Source: CAZTLI01 sp964614375 (GTDB lineage Bacteria > Chloroflexota > Anaerolineae > Aggregatilineales > Phototrophicaceae). Taken from it: 7,100 bases of DNA. The notes beneath the pieces are model-generated. The model made no database searches. It was not told where the DNA came from and worked only from the letters and a program-made list of their open reading frames with translations. The stretch's first letter is position 1, and each line of letters opens with the position of its first letter. The stretch covers positions 1 to 7,100 of the forward strand of contig CAZTLI010000288.1 of the NCBI GenBank assembly GCA_964614375.1, in the 5' to 3' direction. A program made the position numbers and the translations under genes. This document shows positions 1-5,599 of this stretch, in pieces.

Positions 1-398
1 AGATAGGCTTCCATCAAAGGGCGGACTTCGCTCTCCCAGTCCAAGTCGCCACTGCCGGTACCCAATCTCGGGAACGAGGCCGATGTTATACCCTTATCGC
101 CATAGGATTCGACAAATTTCTTCAATCCCGCTTCGATGTATTCCAGGCGGGACGTTGCGCGATAGTGTTTACGTGTTGGAAAATTTAAAACCCATTTATG
201 GATGGTACGGTGCAGCAGCAAGCTGCCAACATCCAGCCTATCTGCCTGACACAATTCACGATAGCGGTCAAACATATCAGGGTAGAAGCGTTTAAAATCA
301 TGCGCGACACCCTGACTCATCACACCAACCGTATTGACGGGATTAACCAGCACCTGTGCCGGGCTGTAAAACAAGTCGCTGATGACGTATGTAATCAT
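1..398 (-). CDS. Macro-domain protein, DarG-like ADP-ribosyl glycohydrolase (C-terminus beyond window)
   Basis: The gene starts at an ATG at 398 and runs leftward off the window; 132 codons are visible. The start follows AGGAA (404-408) with 5 bases between. The protein opens MITYVISDLFYSPAQVLVNPVN. It carries macro-domain landmarks: N19 and N22 of the ADP-ribose pocket, loop 1 (VGVMSQGVAHDF, residues 24-35), the NFPTRKHYR segment (72-80), SRLEYIEAGL (83-92) and the phosphate-binding loop LGTGSGDLDW (112-121). This order matches the macrodomain of DarG, which removes ADP-ribose from DNA and neutralises the DarT toxin; other members act on other ADP-ribosylated targets. DarG usually has Thr-Lys in the NFPT segment, and that lysine is reported as catalytic. 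Here the reading is Thr-Arg-Lys. No darT lies upstream, where it usually sits, since the preceding gene is an anchored protein of another type. Whether a DarG C-terminal domain follows cannot be seen. The macrodomain call is firm; the DNA substrate is inferred. Confidence 0.88.
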   Translation of the reverse strand, partial: MITYVISDLFYSPAQVLVNPVNTVGVMSQGVAHDFKRFYPDMFDRYRELCQADRLDVGSLLLHRTIHKWVLNFPTRKHYRATSRLEYIEAGLKKFVESYGDKGITSASFPRLGTGSGDLDWESEVRPLMEAY

Positions 399-430
399 GC
401 GATTTCCTGAGTGATTGAATTACACTTTGG

Positions 431-458
431 ATTATGACGCAATTGGATATTTGTGCAA
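431..458 (-). promoter_or_regulatory. Candidate promoter of the macro-domain gene
   Basis: On the minus strand CATAAT (436-431, five of six consensus bases) lies 32 bases before the start codon. A weak -35-like TTGCAC (458-453) precedes it at 16 bases. The -10 box sits in the string GTCATAATC, which also occurs before the GlsB-like gene. The -35 match is poor, so confidence is moderate. Confidence 0.4.
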
Positions 459-481
459 ATGGTTGTTTCAGTCAACTGATG

Positions 482-499
482 ATAGAACATAAATTCTAT
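482..499. repeat. Short inverted repeat in intergenic region
   Basis: ATAGAA (482-487) and TTCTAT (494-499) are perfect 6-base arms around CATAAA. The repeat lies between the terminator of the anchored-protein gene and the promoter region of the macro-domain gene, about 90 bases before the start codon. It could be an operator half-site pair, but arms this short and AT-rich arise easily by chance. Confidence 0.25.
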
Positions 500-505
500 T
501 CGCGC

Positions 506-537
506 AAATAAAAAGGAGCAGGTTGTGCGCCTGCCCC
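506..537 (-). terminator. Intrinsic terminator of the membrane-anchored protein gene
   Basis: Read on the minus strand, GGGGCAGG (537-530) pairs with CCTGCTCC (522-515). The stem has 8 base pairs including one G-U, and the loop has 7 bases. A TTTTTATTT tract (514-506) follows. It begins 24 bases after the stop codon at 562, so it ends that transcript and separates it from the macro-domain gene. Confidence 0.88.
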
Positions 538-561
538 TTGCTTCATATTTTGGAATGCGGC

Positions 562-1701
562 TTAAGCGTCCACCACTTCGAGGTCTGGCATCACACGGAA
601 GCTGTCCATCACCTGTGCGATTTCAGGATAGGTTTCACGTCCATCATCACTATTGAGGTCTACGGCTGCGACATCAAGCCGCAAATTGGCGACATGGAAT
701 CGGTCATCTGGCCCATTCAACAACACGGCAACACCACTTTGCTGTTCACCATCAGGATCGGTATAGGTATAGGATACGCTGAAGCCGCTCATGCCGCCTT
801 GCTGGACACTCACAACATCCAATACTTCAATCCCGCTGGAACGCGAACTTGCAACCCATGTGCTTGCGGCTTCGCTGTTGGCAATTTGCCCATCTACGGT
901 CTCGACGCGCAGCAAAACGTTTTCATTATTTTCTGCCAGTGTGCCTTCAAAACTTGCCGGCAGTCCGGGCGCGGCGTCGGTCAGTGCCCATGTGGGTGGC
1001 AGACGCAAAATATGACGGGTTTGGGTATCAAAATAAGCATTCCAGCCGGTGGGTGTGCTTGCGAGTTCACGGTTGACTTCGAGCGATGCAATCGTGTTAT
1101 CCAGCAAATAACGCAGCAGATTCGCGCCATTTTCCGGTGCGACCACCCGCACGGAATACATCCATTCACCATCTGTCCATGACACCTGTCGGGCTATCAG
1201 ATTGCGTTGTGCCGCAGTCAGGGTGAAGTCAATCACCACACGGTCATCCTCAATGACACGGCGTGTCTCGTCCCATGTTGTATATTGCCGCCAGCTATCG
1301 CCCAATAACGATGGGGTCAAACGGGCTTCGACATCATTCACGGTTTCAATCGCGGTTGGCGCAATATCAATAGAGGCTTCGACCACACTCTGATAGGTGG
1401 CGTTGTTCATACTGAGTTTCACTTCAAATCCGTTGTTGGATTGGTTAGACACATTCCAACCCGTCGGGCGTGCCACAGTAAACAAACCTGAGTTGTGCAT
1501 GACGACATCATCGAAGGTGATGACGCTGAAATCGTCGGGCATGGGTGGCAGTGTCGGTTCGGGAACATCCGTCGAATCCATTTGTGTGGTTGGATTGCCG
1601 ACATTTTGTAACAGCAATGGCAGCAGCACACTGCCAACCATTGCGACAAGCATCACAATACTAAAAATCACAAATACACGACTACTTGTGTTACCTTGCA
1701 T
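562..1701 (-). CDS. Membrane-anchored protein with two similar extracytoplasmic domains, function unknown
   Basis: From the ATG at 1701 the product is 379 residues. A short polar N-terminus is followed by one hydrophobic segment (residues 9-31), a Pro/Thr-rich linker (36-56), and then about 320 soluble residues, so most of the protein probably faces outward. I see no cysteine, so it is not a lipoprotein. Two stretches share a layout: a GW-containing opening (GLFTVARPTGWNV near 72-84, STPTGWNAYF further on), a strand-rich middle, and a closing 'LL..TIASLEV' or 'VMDSFRVM'. This suggests a duplicated domain of about 150 residues, loosely like PsbP/LpqN-type folds, though no family is assigned. 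An upstream ATG at 1746 would add 15 residues, but it lies inside the -10 box. The ATG at 1701 is preceded by GGAG (1712-1715). Its promoter and terminator show that it is transcribed alone. Confidence 0.85.
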   Translation of the reverse strand: MQGNTSSRVFVIFSIVMLVAMVGSVLLPLLLQNVGNPTTQMDSTDVPEPTLPPMPDDFSVITFDDVVMHNSGLFTVARPTGWNVSNQSNNGFEVKLSMNNATYQSVVEASIDIAPTAIETVNDVEARLTPSLLGDSWRQYTTWDETRRVIEDDRVVIDFTLTAAQRNLIARQVSWTDGEWMYSVRVVAPENGANLLRYLLDNTIASLEVNRELASTPTGWNAYFDTQTRHILRLPPTWALTDAAPGLPASFEGTLAENNENVLLRVETVDGQIANSEAASTWVASSRSSGIEVLDVVSVQQGGMSGFSVSYTYTDPDGEQQSGVAVLLNGPDDRFHVANLRLDVAAVDLNSDDGRETYPEIAQVMDSFRVMPDLEVVDA

Positions 1702-1711
1702 GGTGTTGGAA

Positions 1712-1715
1712 CTCC
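1712..1715 (-). promoter_or_regulatory. Ribosome binding site that decides the start at 1701
   Basis: On the minus strand GGAG stands 10 bases before the ATG at 1701. The alternative ATG at 1746 has no comparable purine run before it and overlaps the -10 element, so it should not be in the mRNA. Confidence 0.6.
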
Positions 1716-1741
1716 GGTACGCAGTCTTAAGAAACCGCAGT

Positions 1742-1770
1742 ATCATACCGCAAAAGTAAGGGCGTGTTAA
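1742..1770 (-). promoter_or_regulatory. Strong sigma-70-type promoter of the membrane-anchored protein gene
   Basis: On the minus strand TTAACA (1770-1765) and TATGAT (1747-1742) each match five of six consensus bases and are exactly 17 bases apart. Transcription would start near 1735, giving a leader of about 35 bases before the ATG at 1701. It is the best -35/-10 pair in the window. Confidence 0.75.
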
Positions 1771-1830
1771 CCCACGACTTCAACGTGTATTGCAGCCTCT
1801 CTATTAGGATACGAGGACATTTGATGGGGC

Positions 1831-1863
1831 AAAAAGGCTGTGATTTCAGAGTCAACCACAGCC
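1831..1863 (-). terminator. Intrinsic terminator of the GlsB-like gene
   Basis: On the minus strand GGCTGTGGTT (1863-1854) pairs with AATCACAGCC (1845-1836). The stem has 10 base pairs with one G-U, and the loop has 8 bases. TTTTT (1835-1831) follows. The stem begins 11 bases after the stop codon of the GlsB-like gene. Confidence 0.9.
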
Positions 1864-1874
1864 CAGGAACCAAC

Positions 1875-2150
1875 TTATCTACGACGCACAAGCCACAATA
1901 TCACCAGCAGCAATAGCGAACCGACGATAGCAATGACGAGATCAGCAAGCGAAAAGTTGACCGACTCTAGCGCGCCAATCCGAATTTGGAGCAGGTTGAA
2001 CAAGAGACCGCCAATCAACGCGCCCAGCAGCCCAATAACGACATTACCAATGACACCAAACCCGCGCCGTTTCCACAAATGTCCCGCGATATAGCCGGCA
2101 GCGCCGCCAACGATGACCCATACAATGATTTGACCAATACTTATCGTCAT
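1875..2150 (-). CDS. GlsB/YeaQ/YmgE family small membrane protein
   Basis: This 91-residue hydrophobic protein has three likely membrane segments (about 7-25, 33-54 and 68-87) and ends in the basic WLVRRR. It shows the hallmarks of the transglycosylase-associated / GlsB-YeaQ family (Pfam PF04226). These are a Gly-rich first helix (IVGGAAGYIAGHLWK), a basic turn followed by GFGVIGNVVIGLLGALIGGLLF (about 30-51), and a third helix at the C-terminus. The length is typical of the family. Family members are inner-membrane proteins linked to general stress response; the biochemical role is not settled, and the transglycosylase label is historical. The ATG is preceded by GGAG with 5 bases between. 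The gene has its own promoter candidate and a strong terminator, so it is monocistronic. Confidence 0.92.
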   Translation of the reverse strand: MTISIGQIIVWVIVGGAAGYIAGHLWKRRGFGVIGNVVIGLLGALIGGLLFNLLQIRIGALESVNFSLADLVIAIVGSLLLLVILWLVRRR

Positions 2151-2182
2151 AATAACTCCAATCTATTTGGATGGATTTGCAG

Positions 2183-2211
2183 ATTATGACTTGCCCTCAT
2201 AGCGAAAGCAA
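2183..2211 (-). promoter_or_regulatory. Candidate promoter of the GlsB-like gene
   Basis: On the minus strand TTGCTT (2211-2206, three of six) and CATAAT (2188-2183, five of six) are 17 bases apart, and the -10 box lies 32 bases before the ATG. The divergent mccB leader begins further right, so the 2151-2369 gap serves two outward-facing genes. Confidence 0.5.
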
Positions 2212-2284
2212 TCACTTCATATCATTATCGCGTGCCGAACATAGAATTGCGTTGGAATACATTCGTCTCTCCGGCAAGCAATGG

Positions 2285-2290
2285 TAGAAT
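2285..2290 (+). promoter_or_regulatory. Possible -10 box upstream of mccB
   Basis: TAGAAT matches five of six -10 bases and lies 79 bases before the start codon. No good -35 box is seen at 16-18 bases, so this is tentative. It abuts the ATAGACGC direct repeats. Confidence 0.3.
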
Positions 2291-2311
2291 AGACGCTCAA
2301 TTTATAGACGC
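2289..2311. repeat. Tandem 8-bp direct repeats in the mccB leader
   Basis: ATAGACGC occurs at 2289-2296 and 2304-2311, 15 bases apart start to start, each followed by an AT-rich stretch (TCAATTT, ACAAATT). The related string AATAGACG stands directly before the start codon of the next gene at 4030-4037. The repeats may bind a regulator; no known operator is recognised. Confidence 0.4.
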
Positions 2312-2369
2312 ACAAATTCTAACGAATTGATTCTTAGAGAGCTTTGTTTACAGCGGCGGAAGGACACCC

Positions 2370-3980
2370 ATGCAAACGCTGGATACGCACATCAATCCCA
2401 ATGATGCACAATTTAAGGCCAATGCCAAACACAATGGGCAACTGGCGCAAGACCTTCGGCAGCGATTGGCGCTGGTACGGCAGGGCGGTGGCGAGACGTA
2501 TCAGGCGCGCCATCGCGAACAGGGGAAATTGTTCGTTCGTGACCGAATTGATAAGCTGCTTGACTCCGGTTCGCCTTTTCTGGAGCTGTCGCCATTGGCG
2601 GCATGGGAAGTCTATGATGGCGATGCCCCCTGCGCCGGGATTGTGACGGGTATCGGGCGGGTATCGGGTGTGGAGTGTTTGATTGTTGCCAATGATGCGA
2701 CCGTCAAAGGGGGCACGTACTATCCGCTGACAGTCAAAAAGCATCTGCGTGCTCAACAGGTGGCGCTGGAAAACAATCTGCCGTGTATCTATCTGGTGGA
2801 TAGTGGCGGCGCATTTTTGCCCATGCAGGACGAAGTTTTCCCCGATGTCGATGATTTTGGACGCATTTTCTACAATCAAGCGACGATGAGCGCGGCGGGG
2901 ATTCCACAAATCGCTGCTGTGATGGGTAGCTGTACGGCAGGGGGCGCATATGTCCCGGCGATGTCTGATGAGACGATTATTGTCAAAGGCACAGGCACGA
3001 TTTTTCTGGGTGGGCCACCACTTGTCAAAGCAGCAACTGGTGAAGAAGTGACGGCTGAAGAACTCGGTGGCGCAGATGTCCATACCCGTGTATCGGGCGT
3101 GGCAGATCATTATGCCGAAGATGATGACGACGCGCTGCAAATTGTGCGCGACATTGTGGCGACACTCAATTACACCAAACGCATTAATCTTGATGTCCGC
3201 CCACCAGAAGACCCGCTGTATGACCCGAACGAATTGTACGGCATCATCCCGACCACCTTTCGCGAAATCTATGATGTGCGGGAAGTCATCGCGCGCATGG
3301 TCGATGGCAGTCGCTTCCGTGAGTTCAAAGCCAACTATGCGACCACGCTGGTCACAGGATTTGCCCATATTGAAGGCTATCCGGTCGGTATTATCGGCAA
3401 CAATGGGGTCTTATTTAGTGAATCGGCACTCAAGGGCACGCACTTCATCGAATTGTGTACGGCGCGCAATATCCCGCTGCTGTTCCTGCAAAATATCACC
3501 GGTTTTATGGTCGGGAAAGATTATGAAGCAGGCGGTATTGCTAAAGACGGCGCAAAAATGGTTCATGCTGTCGCCAATGCGCGCGTGCCCAAGTTGACAG
3601 TCATTATCGGTGGGAGTTTTGGCGCGGGCAATTACGGCATGTGCGGACGCGCCTATAGTCCGCGCTTCCTGTGGATGTGGCCGAATAGTCGCATCAGCGT
3701 TATGGGTGGTGAACAGGCCGCCAATGTGCTGCTGACAGTCAAACGCGACCAACTGGCGCGACGCGGCGAAAAGGATATGACGGACGCCGAACAGGACGAT
3801 TTCAAACGGCCTATTCTGGAGACTTATGAACGTGAGGGCAGCCCGTACTATTCCACCGCGCGCTTGTGGGACGATGGCATCATCGACCCGCCGGAGACGC
3901 GCCGTGTGCTCGGTCTTGCGTTGAGTGCTTGCCTGAACAAACCCACGCAGGAGACACAATACGGTGTGTTCAGGATGTGA
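2370..3980 (+). CDS. mccB: Methylcrotonyl-CoA carboxylase carboxyltransferase (beta) subunit
   Basis: This 536-residue cytosolic enzyme subunit moves the carboxyl group from carboxybiotin to 3-methylcrotonyl-CoA, giving 3-methylglutaconyl-CoA in leucine breakdown. It has the two crotonase-like carboxyltransferase domains. The first holds GSCTAGGAYVPAMSDE (186-201) and FLGGPPLVKAATGEEV, followed by the MCC-type ELGGADVHTRVSGVADH. The second holds LYGIIPTTFREIYDVREVI, VGNNG-like IIGNNGVLFSESALKGTHF, LLFLQNITGFMVGKDYE and GGSFGAGNYGMCGRAYSPRF (414-433). It ends DDGIIDPPETRRVLGLALSA...YGVFRM. From memory these segments resemble human MCCC2 and bacterial LiuB/MccB more than propionyl-CoA carboxylase beta, and the length matches LiuB (about 535). 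The ATG is preceded by AAGGA at 5 bases. The biotin-carboxylase subunit and other liu genes are not beside it, so the partner must lie elsewhere. Geranyl-CoA or another branched enoyl-CoA is an alternative substrate. Confidence 0.93.
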   Translation: MQTLDTHINPNDAQFKANAKHNGQLAQDLRQRLALVRQGGGETYQARHREQGKLFVRDRIDKLLDSGSPFLELSPLAAWEVYDGDAPCAGIVTGIGRVSGVECLIVANDATVKGGTYYPLTVKKHLRAQQVALENNLPCIYLVDSGGAFLPMQDEVFPDVDDFGRIFYNQATMSAAGIPQIAAVMGSCTAGGAYVPAMSDETIIVKGTGTIFLGGPPLVKAATGEEVTAEELGGADVHTRVSGVADHYAEDDDDALQIVRDIVATLNYTKRINLDVRPPEDPLYDPNELYGIIPTTFREIYDVREVIARMVDGSRFREFKANYATTLVTGFAHIEGYPVGIIGNNGVLFSESALKGTHFIELCTARNIPLLFLQNITGFMVGKDYEAGGIAKDGAKMVHAVANARVPKLTVIIGGSFGAGNYGMCGRAYSPRFLWMWPNSRISVMGGEQAANVLLTVKRDQLARRGEKDMTDAEQDDFKRPILETYEREGSPYYSTARLWDDGIIDPPETRRVLGLALSACLNKPTQETQYGVFRM

Positions 3981-4000
3981 GCGTGAATGGCGAAGTGATG

Positions 4001-4006
4001 TACAAT
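4001..4006 (+). promoter_or_regulatory. Possible -10 box upstream of the Uma2-family gene
   Basis: TACAAT matches five of six -10 bases and lies 31 bases before the start codon, in the 57-base gap after mccB. No -35 match is seen. Read-through from mccB is equally possible, because no terminator lies between the two genes. Confidence 0.3.
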
Positions 4007-4037
4007 GACTCGTGAAGCTAGTCAGGGATAATAGACG

Positions 4038-4619
4038 ATGGTTGTGCAAAAGCAACTTTATACCTCTACCGACTTCTGGCAAATGACGGATACGCTTGAT
4101 GCGGATAAGCGTTACGAACTCATCAATGGGGAGATTGTTGAGATGCCACCGCCAAATCGTATTAACTCGCTGATTGCGGGATTGATTTTGACTGCGCTCA
4201 ATGTATTTATTAAAGAACACAAAATTGAGGGGTTTGTCTTCGGGGCTGATGGTGGTTATGCGCTATCGGAGACGGATGTTCGCATACCTGACGTGTCTTT
4301 TGTCTATAAATCCCGTATGCCCGATATTAGCAACATGGACGTGATTGTCGCGCCTGATTTAGCTGTAGAAGTCATTTCCCAAGGCGAAACACCACGTATG
4401 ATCAACGATAAGACGGCGCTGTATTTGAACGCGGGGACGCGCATCGTCTGGAATGTCTTTCCTGATGAAAAAGTGGTCGAAGTCTGGACGAAGGGCAGGG
4501 GCGACAAACTGGAAATGCAGCCGTTCACAACAGAGGACACATTGGACGGTGGTGATGTGCTGCCCGGATTTACGTTGTCTGTTGCCGAGATTTTCCAGCA
4601 AATTCTCGAAACGGAATAA
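4038..4619 (+). CDS. Uma2/DUF820 family PD-(D/E)XK nuclease-like protein
   Basis: This 193-residue soluble protein is of the Uma2 (DUF820) type, with a restriction-endonuclease-like fold. The family layout is visible: N-terminal YTSTDFWQM, then RYELINGEIVEMPPPN (25-40) with the conserved Glu of 'NGE' (E32). Next come a helix (43-59), DVRIPDVSFV (80-89) with D85, PDLAVEVISQGE (106-117) with E111, and NDKTALYLNAGTRIVWNVFPDEKVVEVW (123-150) with K125. D85, E111 and K125 correspond to the expected metal-binding and catalytic positions, so the active site looks intact. The length is normal. Such genes are abundant as paralogues in Cyanobacteria and Chloroflexota; their substrate is unknown. The ATG follows AGGGA (4024-4028) at 9 bases. 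The gene lies 57 bases after mccB, and no functional link is evident. Confidence 0.92.
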   Translation: MVVQKQLYTSTDFWQMTDTLDADKRYELINGEIVEMPPPNRINSLIAGLILTALNVFIKEHKIEGFVFGADGGYALSETDVRIPDVSFVYKSRMPDISNMDVIVAPDLAVEVISQGETPRMINDKTALYLNAGTRIVWNVFPDEKVVEVWTKGRGDKLEMQPFTTEDTLDGGDVLPGFTLSVAEIFQQILETE

Positions 4620-4691
4620 ATTCCTCCCGGATACCATAGCCGCGACCCAATCAACGTAACAATTCTGTTTACTGTGCGTGTTCGATTCCCC

Positions 4692-4716
4692 ATATCGGGT
4701 CAATATCGCCTATAAT
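4692..4716 (+). promoter_or_regulatory. Candidate -10 box with ATATCG direct repeats before the first response regulator
   Basis: A perfect TATAAT lies at 4711-4716, 29 bases before the ATG at 4746. No -35 box fits at 16-18 bases. Instead ATATCG occurs at 4692-4697 and 4703-4708, 11 bases apart (about one helical turn) where the -35 and spacer would be. An activator or repressor site is possible but not shown. Confidence 0.4.
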
Positions 4717-4745
4717 AGCGGATAAGGAGTTGATTGGGGGAAATA

Positions 4746-5135
4746 ATGGCGCAGACAAATGATATTCTGGTGCTCATTGTAGAAGACACGGATGACCTCG
4801 CCCACATGATGACCTACATTCTGGACGAAATGGGAATCCACAGTGTTCGGGCGCGGCGAGGCCGCGAGGCCGTCGCCTGGTTAACCGAACATACGCCGGA
4901 TTTGCTACTGCTGGACCTGGGTTTGCCAGATATGAGTGGCTGGGAAGTCGCCGAGTTCATAGTCGAAAATACATCTGAATCACCTTTTCCAATTATTGTC
5001 ATGACGGCCTATGGTGACCCTCTCAATCGCACGGTTGCTGAATTTCAGCGTGATGTGTTTGATTATATTACCAAGCCATTTCAACCACAGCTTCTGATGG
5101 ATGCGATACGTGAAGCACTCGGTATCGTAGACTGA
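4746..5135 (+). CDS. Single-domain (receiver-only) response regulator
   Basis: This 129-residue CheY-like receiver has no output domain. Visible residues are the acidic pair E13/D14 (LIVEDTDD), the phospho-acceptor D57 in LLLLDLGLPDMSGWE, the switch T87 in IVMTAYGDP, and K110 in DYITKPF. All are intact, so it should be phosphorylated by a histidine kinase encoded elsewhere. The segment between the switch and the lysine (DPLNRTVAEFQRDVFDYITKPF, 91-112) lacks the usual 'A.GADDY' and closely resembles the next gene's product, indicating paralogy. The chosen ATG follows GGGGG at 5 bases. A TTG at 4734 after AAGGAG would add four residues and cannot be excluded. The next receiver gene follows after 81 bases. 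The target is unknown; such proteins may act by protein contact or in a phosphorelay. Confidence 0.93.
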   Translation: MAQTNDILVLIVEDTDDLAHMMTYILDEMGIHSVRARRGREAVAWLTEHTPDLLLLDLGLPDMSGWEVAEFIVENTSESPFPIIVMTAYGDPLNRTVAEFQRDVFDYITKPFQPQLLMDAIREALGIVD

Positions 5136-5170
5136 ACATCCAGTTCACCGCACACCTGGCTATTTTGCGG
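5133..5170. repeat. Two small inverted repeats between the response regulator genes
   Basis: TGAAC (5133-5137) and GTTCA (5143-5147) flank five bases and include the stop codon of the first regulator. CCGCA (5148-5152) and TGCGG (5166-5170) flank 13 bases and end at the -10-like TACAAT. Neither is followed by a T-run, so neither looks like an intrinsic terminator; their meaning is unclear. Confidence 0.25.
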
Positions 5171-5176
5171 TACAAT
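5171..5176 (+). promoter_or_regulatory. Possible -10 box of the second response regulator
   Basis: TACAAT (five of six) lies 40 bases before the GTG start; a CATAAT at 5181-5186 is an alternative. No -35 box is evident. The preceding string TTTTGCGGTA is identical to the one that overlaps the -10 box of the membrane-anchored protein gene. Confidence 0.3.
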
Positions 5177-5216
5177 GCGACATAATCACTCAATATAAGC
5201 GTGAAGGACAACAAAC

Positions 5217-5588
5217 GTGAGCGGCAAACGCATTCTAATTGTAGAAGATGTGCTTGATTTAGCGATGTTTGTACAAACCGCGCTTGAAGAAATAGGCCTT
5301 CAGGCCGACCATGTGGGTACAGTTGACGATGCCCTTCAGTATCTTGCTTCACAACGACCCGACCTGATTATCCTCGATATTGGATTACCGGGCAAAAGTG
5401 GCTGGGAACTTTTAGATACGATCAAAACATTACGGCAGAAGGAACATATCCGTGTCGTTGTGACATCCGCATTTGATGACCCGGCTAATCGGGTAGTGGG
5501 CAAATTGCAAGATGTGGATGATTACCTCAATAAACCCTTTGAATTCGCAAAACTCCGGCGCGTGGTAGAACGGTTACTCGACATGTAG
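5217..5588 (+). CDS. Single-domain (receiver-only) response regulator, paralogue of the upstream gene
   Basis: This 123-residue CheY-like receiver starts at a GTG preceded by AAGGA (5204-5208) at 8 bases. It has E10/D11 (LIVEDVLD), phospho-acceptor D54 in LIILDIGLPGKSGWE, a switch residue at S84 (VVVTSAFDDP) and K106 in DYLNKPF, and no output domain. It shares with the preceding protein the patterns 'GLP..SGWE' and 'DP.NR.V...Q.DV.DY..KPF', so the two probably arose by tandem duplication. They have diverged elsewhere: the switch is Ser instead of Thr. No kinase, phosphatase or effector gene is adjacent. The two may receive phosphate from the same distant kinase and could compete or act in sequence, but that is inference. 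The stop codon lies 11 bases from the end of a convergent gene. Confidence 0.93.
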   Translation: MSGKRILIVEDVLDLAMFVQTALEEIGLQADHVGTVDDALQYLASQRPDLIILDIGLPGKSGWELLDTIKTLRQKEHIRVVVTSAFDDPANRVVGKLQDVDDYLNKPFEFAKLRRVVERLLDM

Positions 5589-5599
5589 ATGGGCTGGCA

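Noticed and set aside
198..410. Plus-strand small reading frame over the left-edge gene
   Set aside because: It is antisense to the macro-domain gene, which has strong motif support and a ribosome binding site.
523..1182. Plus-strand reading frame of 219 codons opposite the anchored-protein gene
   Set aside because: It starts inside the terminator hairpin, and its Cys/His-rich translation looks like an antisense shadow; the minus frame has a promoter, ribosome site, membrane anchor and terminator.
1..1701. A DarTG toxin-antitoxin operon
   Set aside because: The gene before the macro-domain gene is a membrane-anchored protein with its own terminator in between and bears no resemblance to DarT.
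2312..2340. AATTC/GAATT inverted repeat and related AT-rich strings in the mccB leader as a riboswitch or terminator
   Set aside because: The arms are only five bases, with no T-run or extended conserved structure; this is common in AT-rich intergenic DNA.
2334..3368. Long minus-strand reading frame of 344 codons opposite mccB
   Set aside because: It lies antisense within the carboxyltransferase gene, its translation is His/Arg/Cys-rich without family motifs, and the plus frame has clear conserved domains.
3411..4220. Minus-strand reading frame of 269 codons across the mccB/Uma2 junction
   Set aside because: It crosses two well-supported plus-strand genes and the gap between them, and shows no recognisable domain.
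4746..5588. Complete two-component system
   Set aside because: Only receiver domains are present; no histidine kinase, HPt or DNA-binding output domain is encoded in the window.
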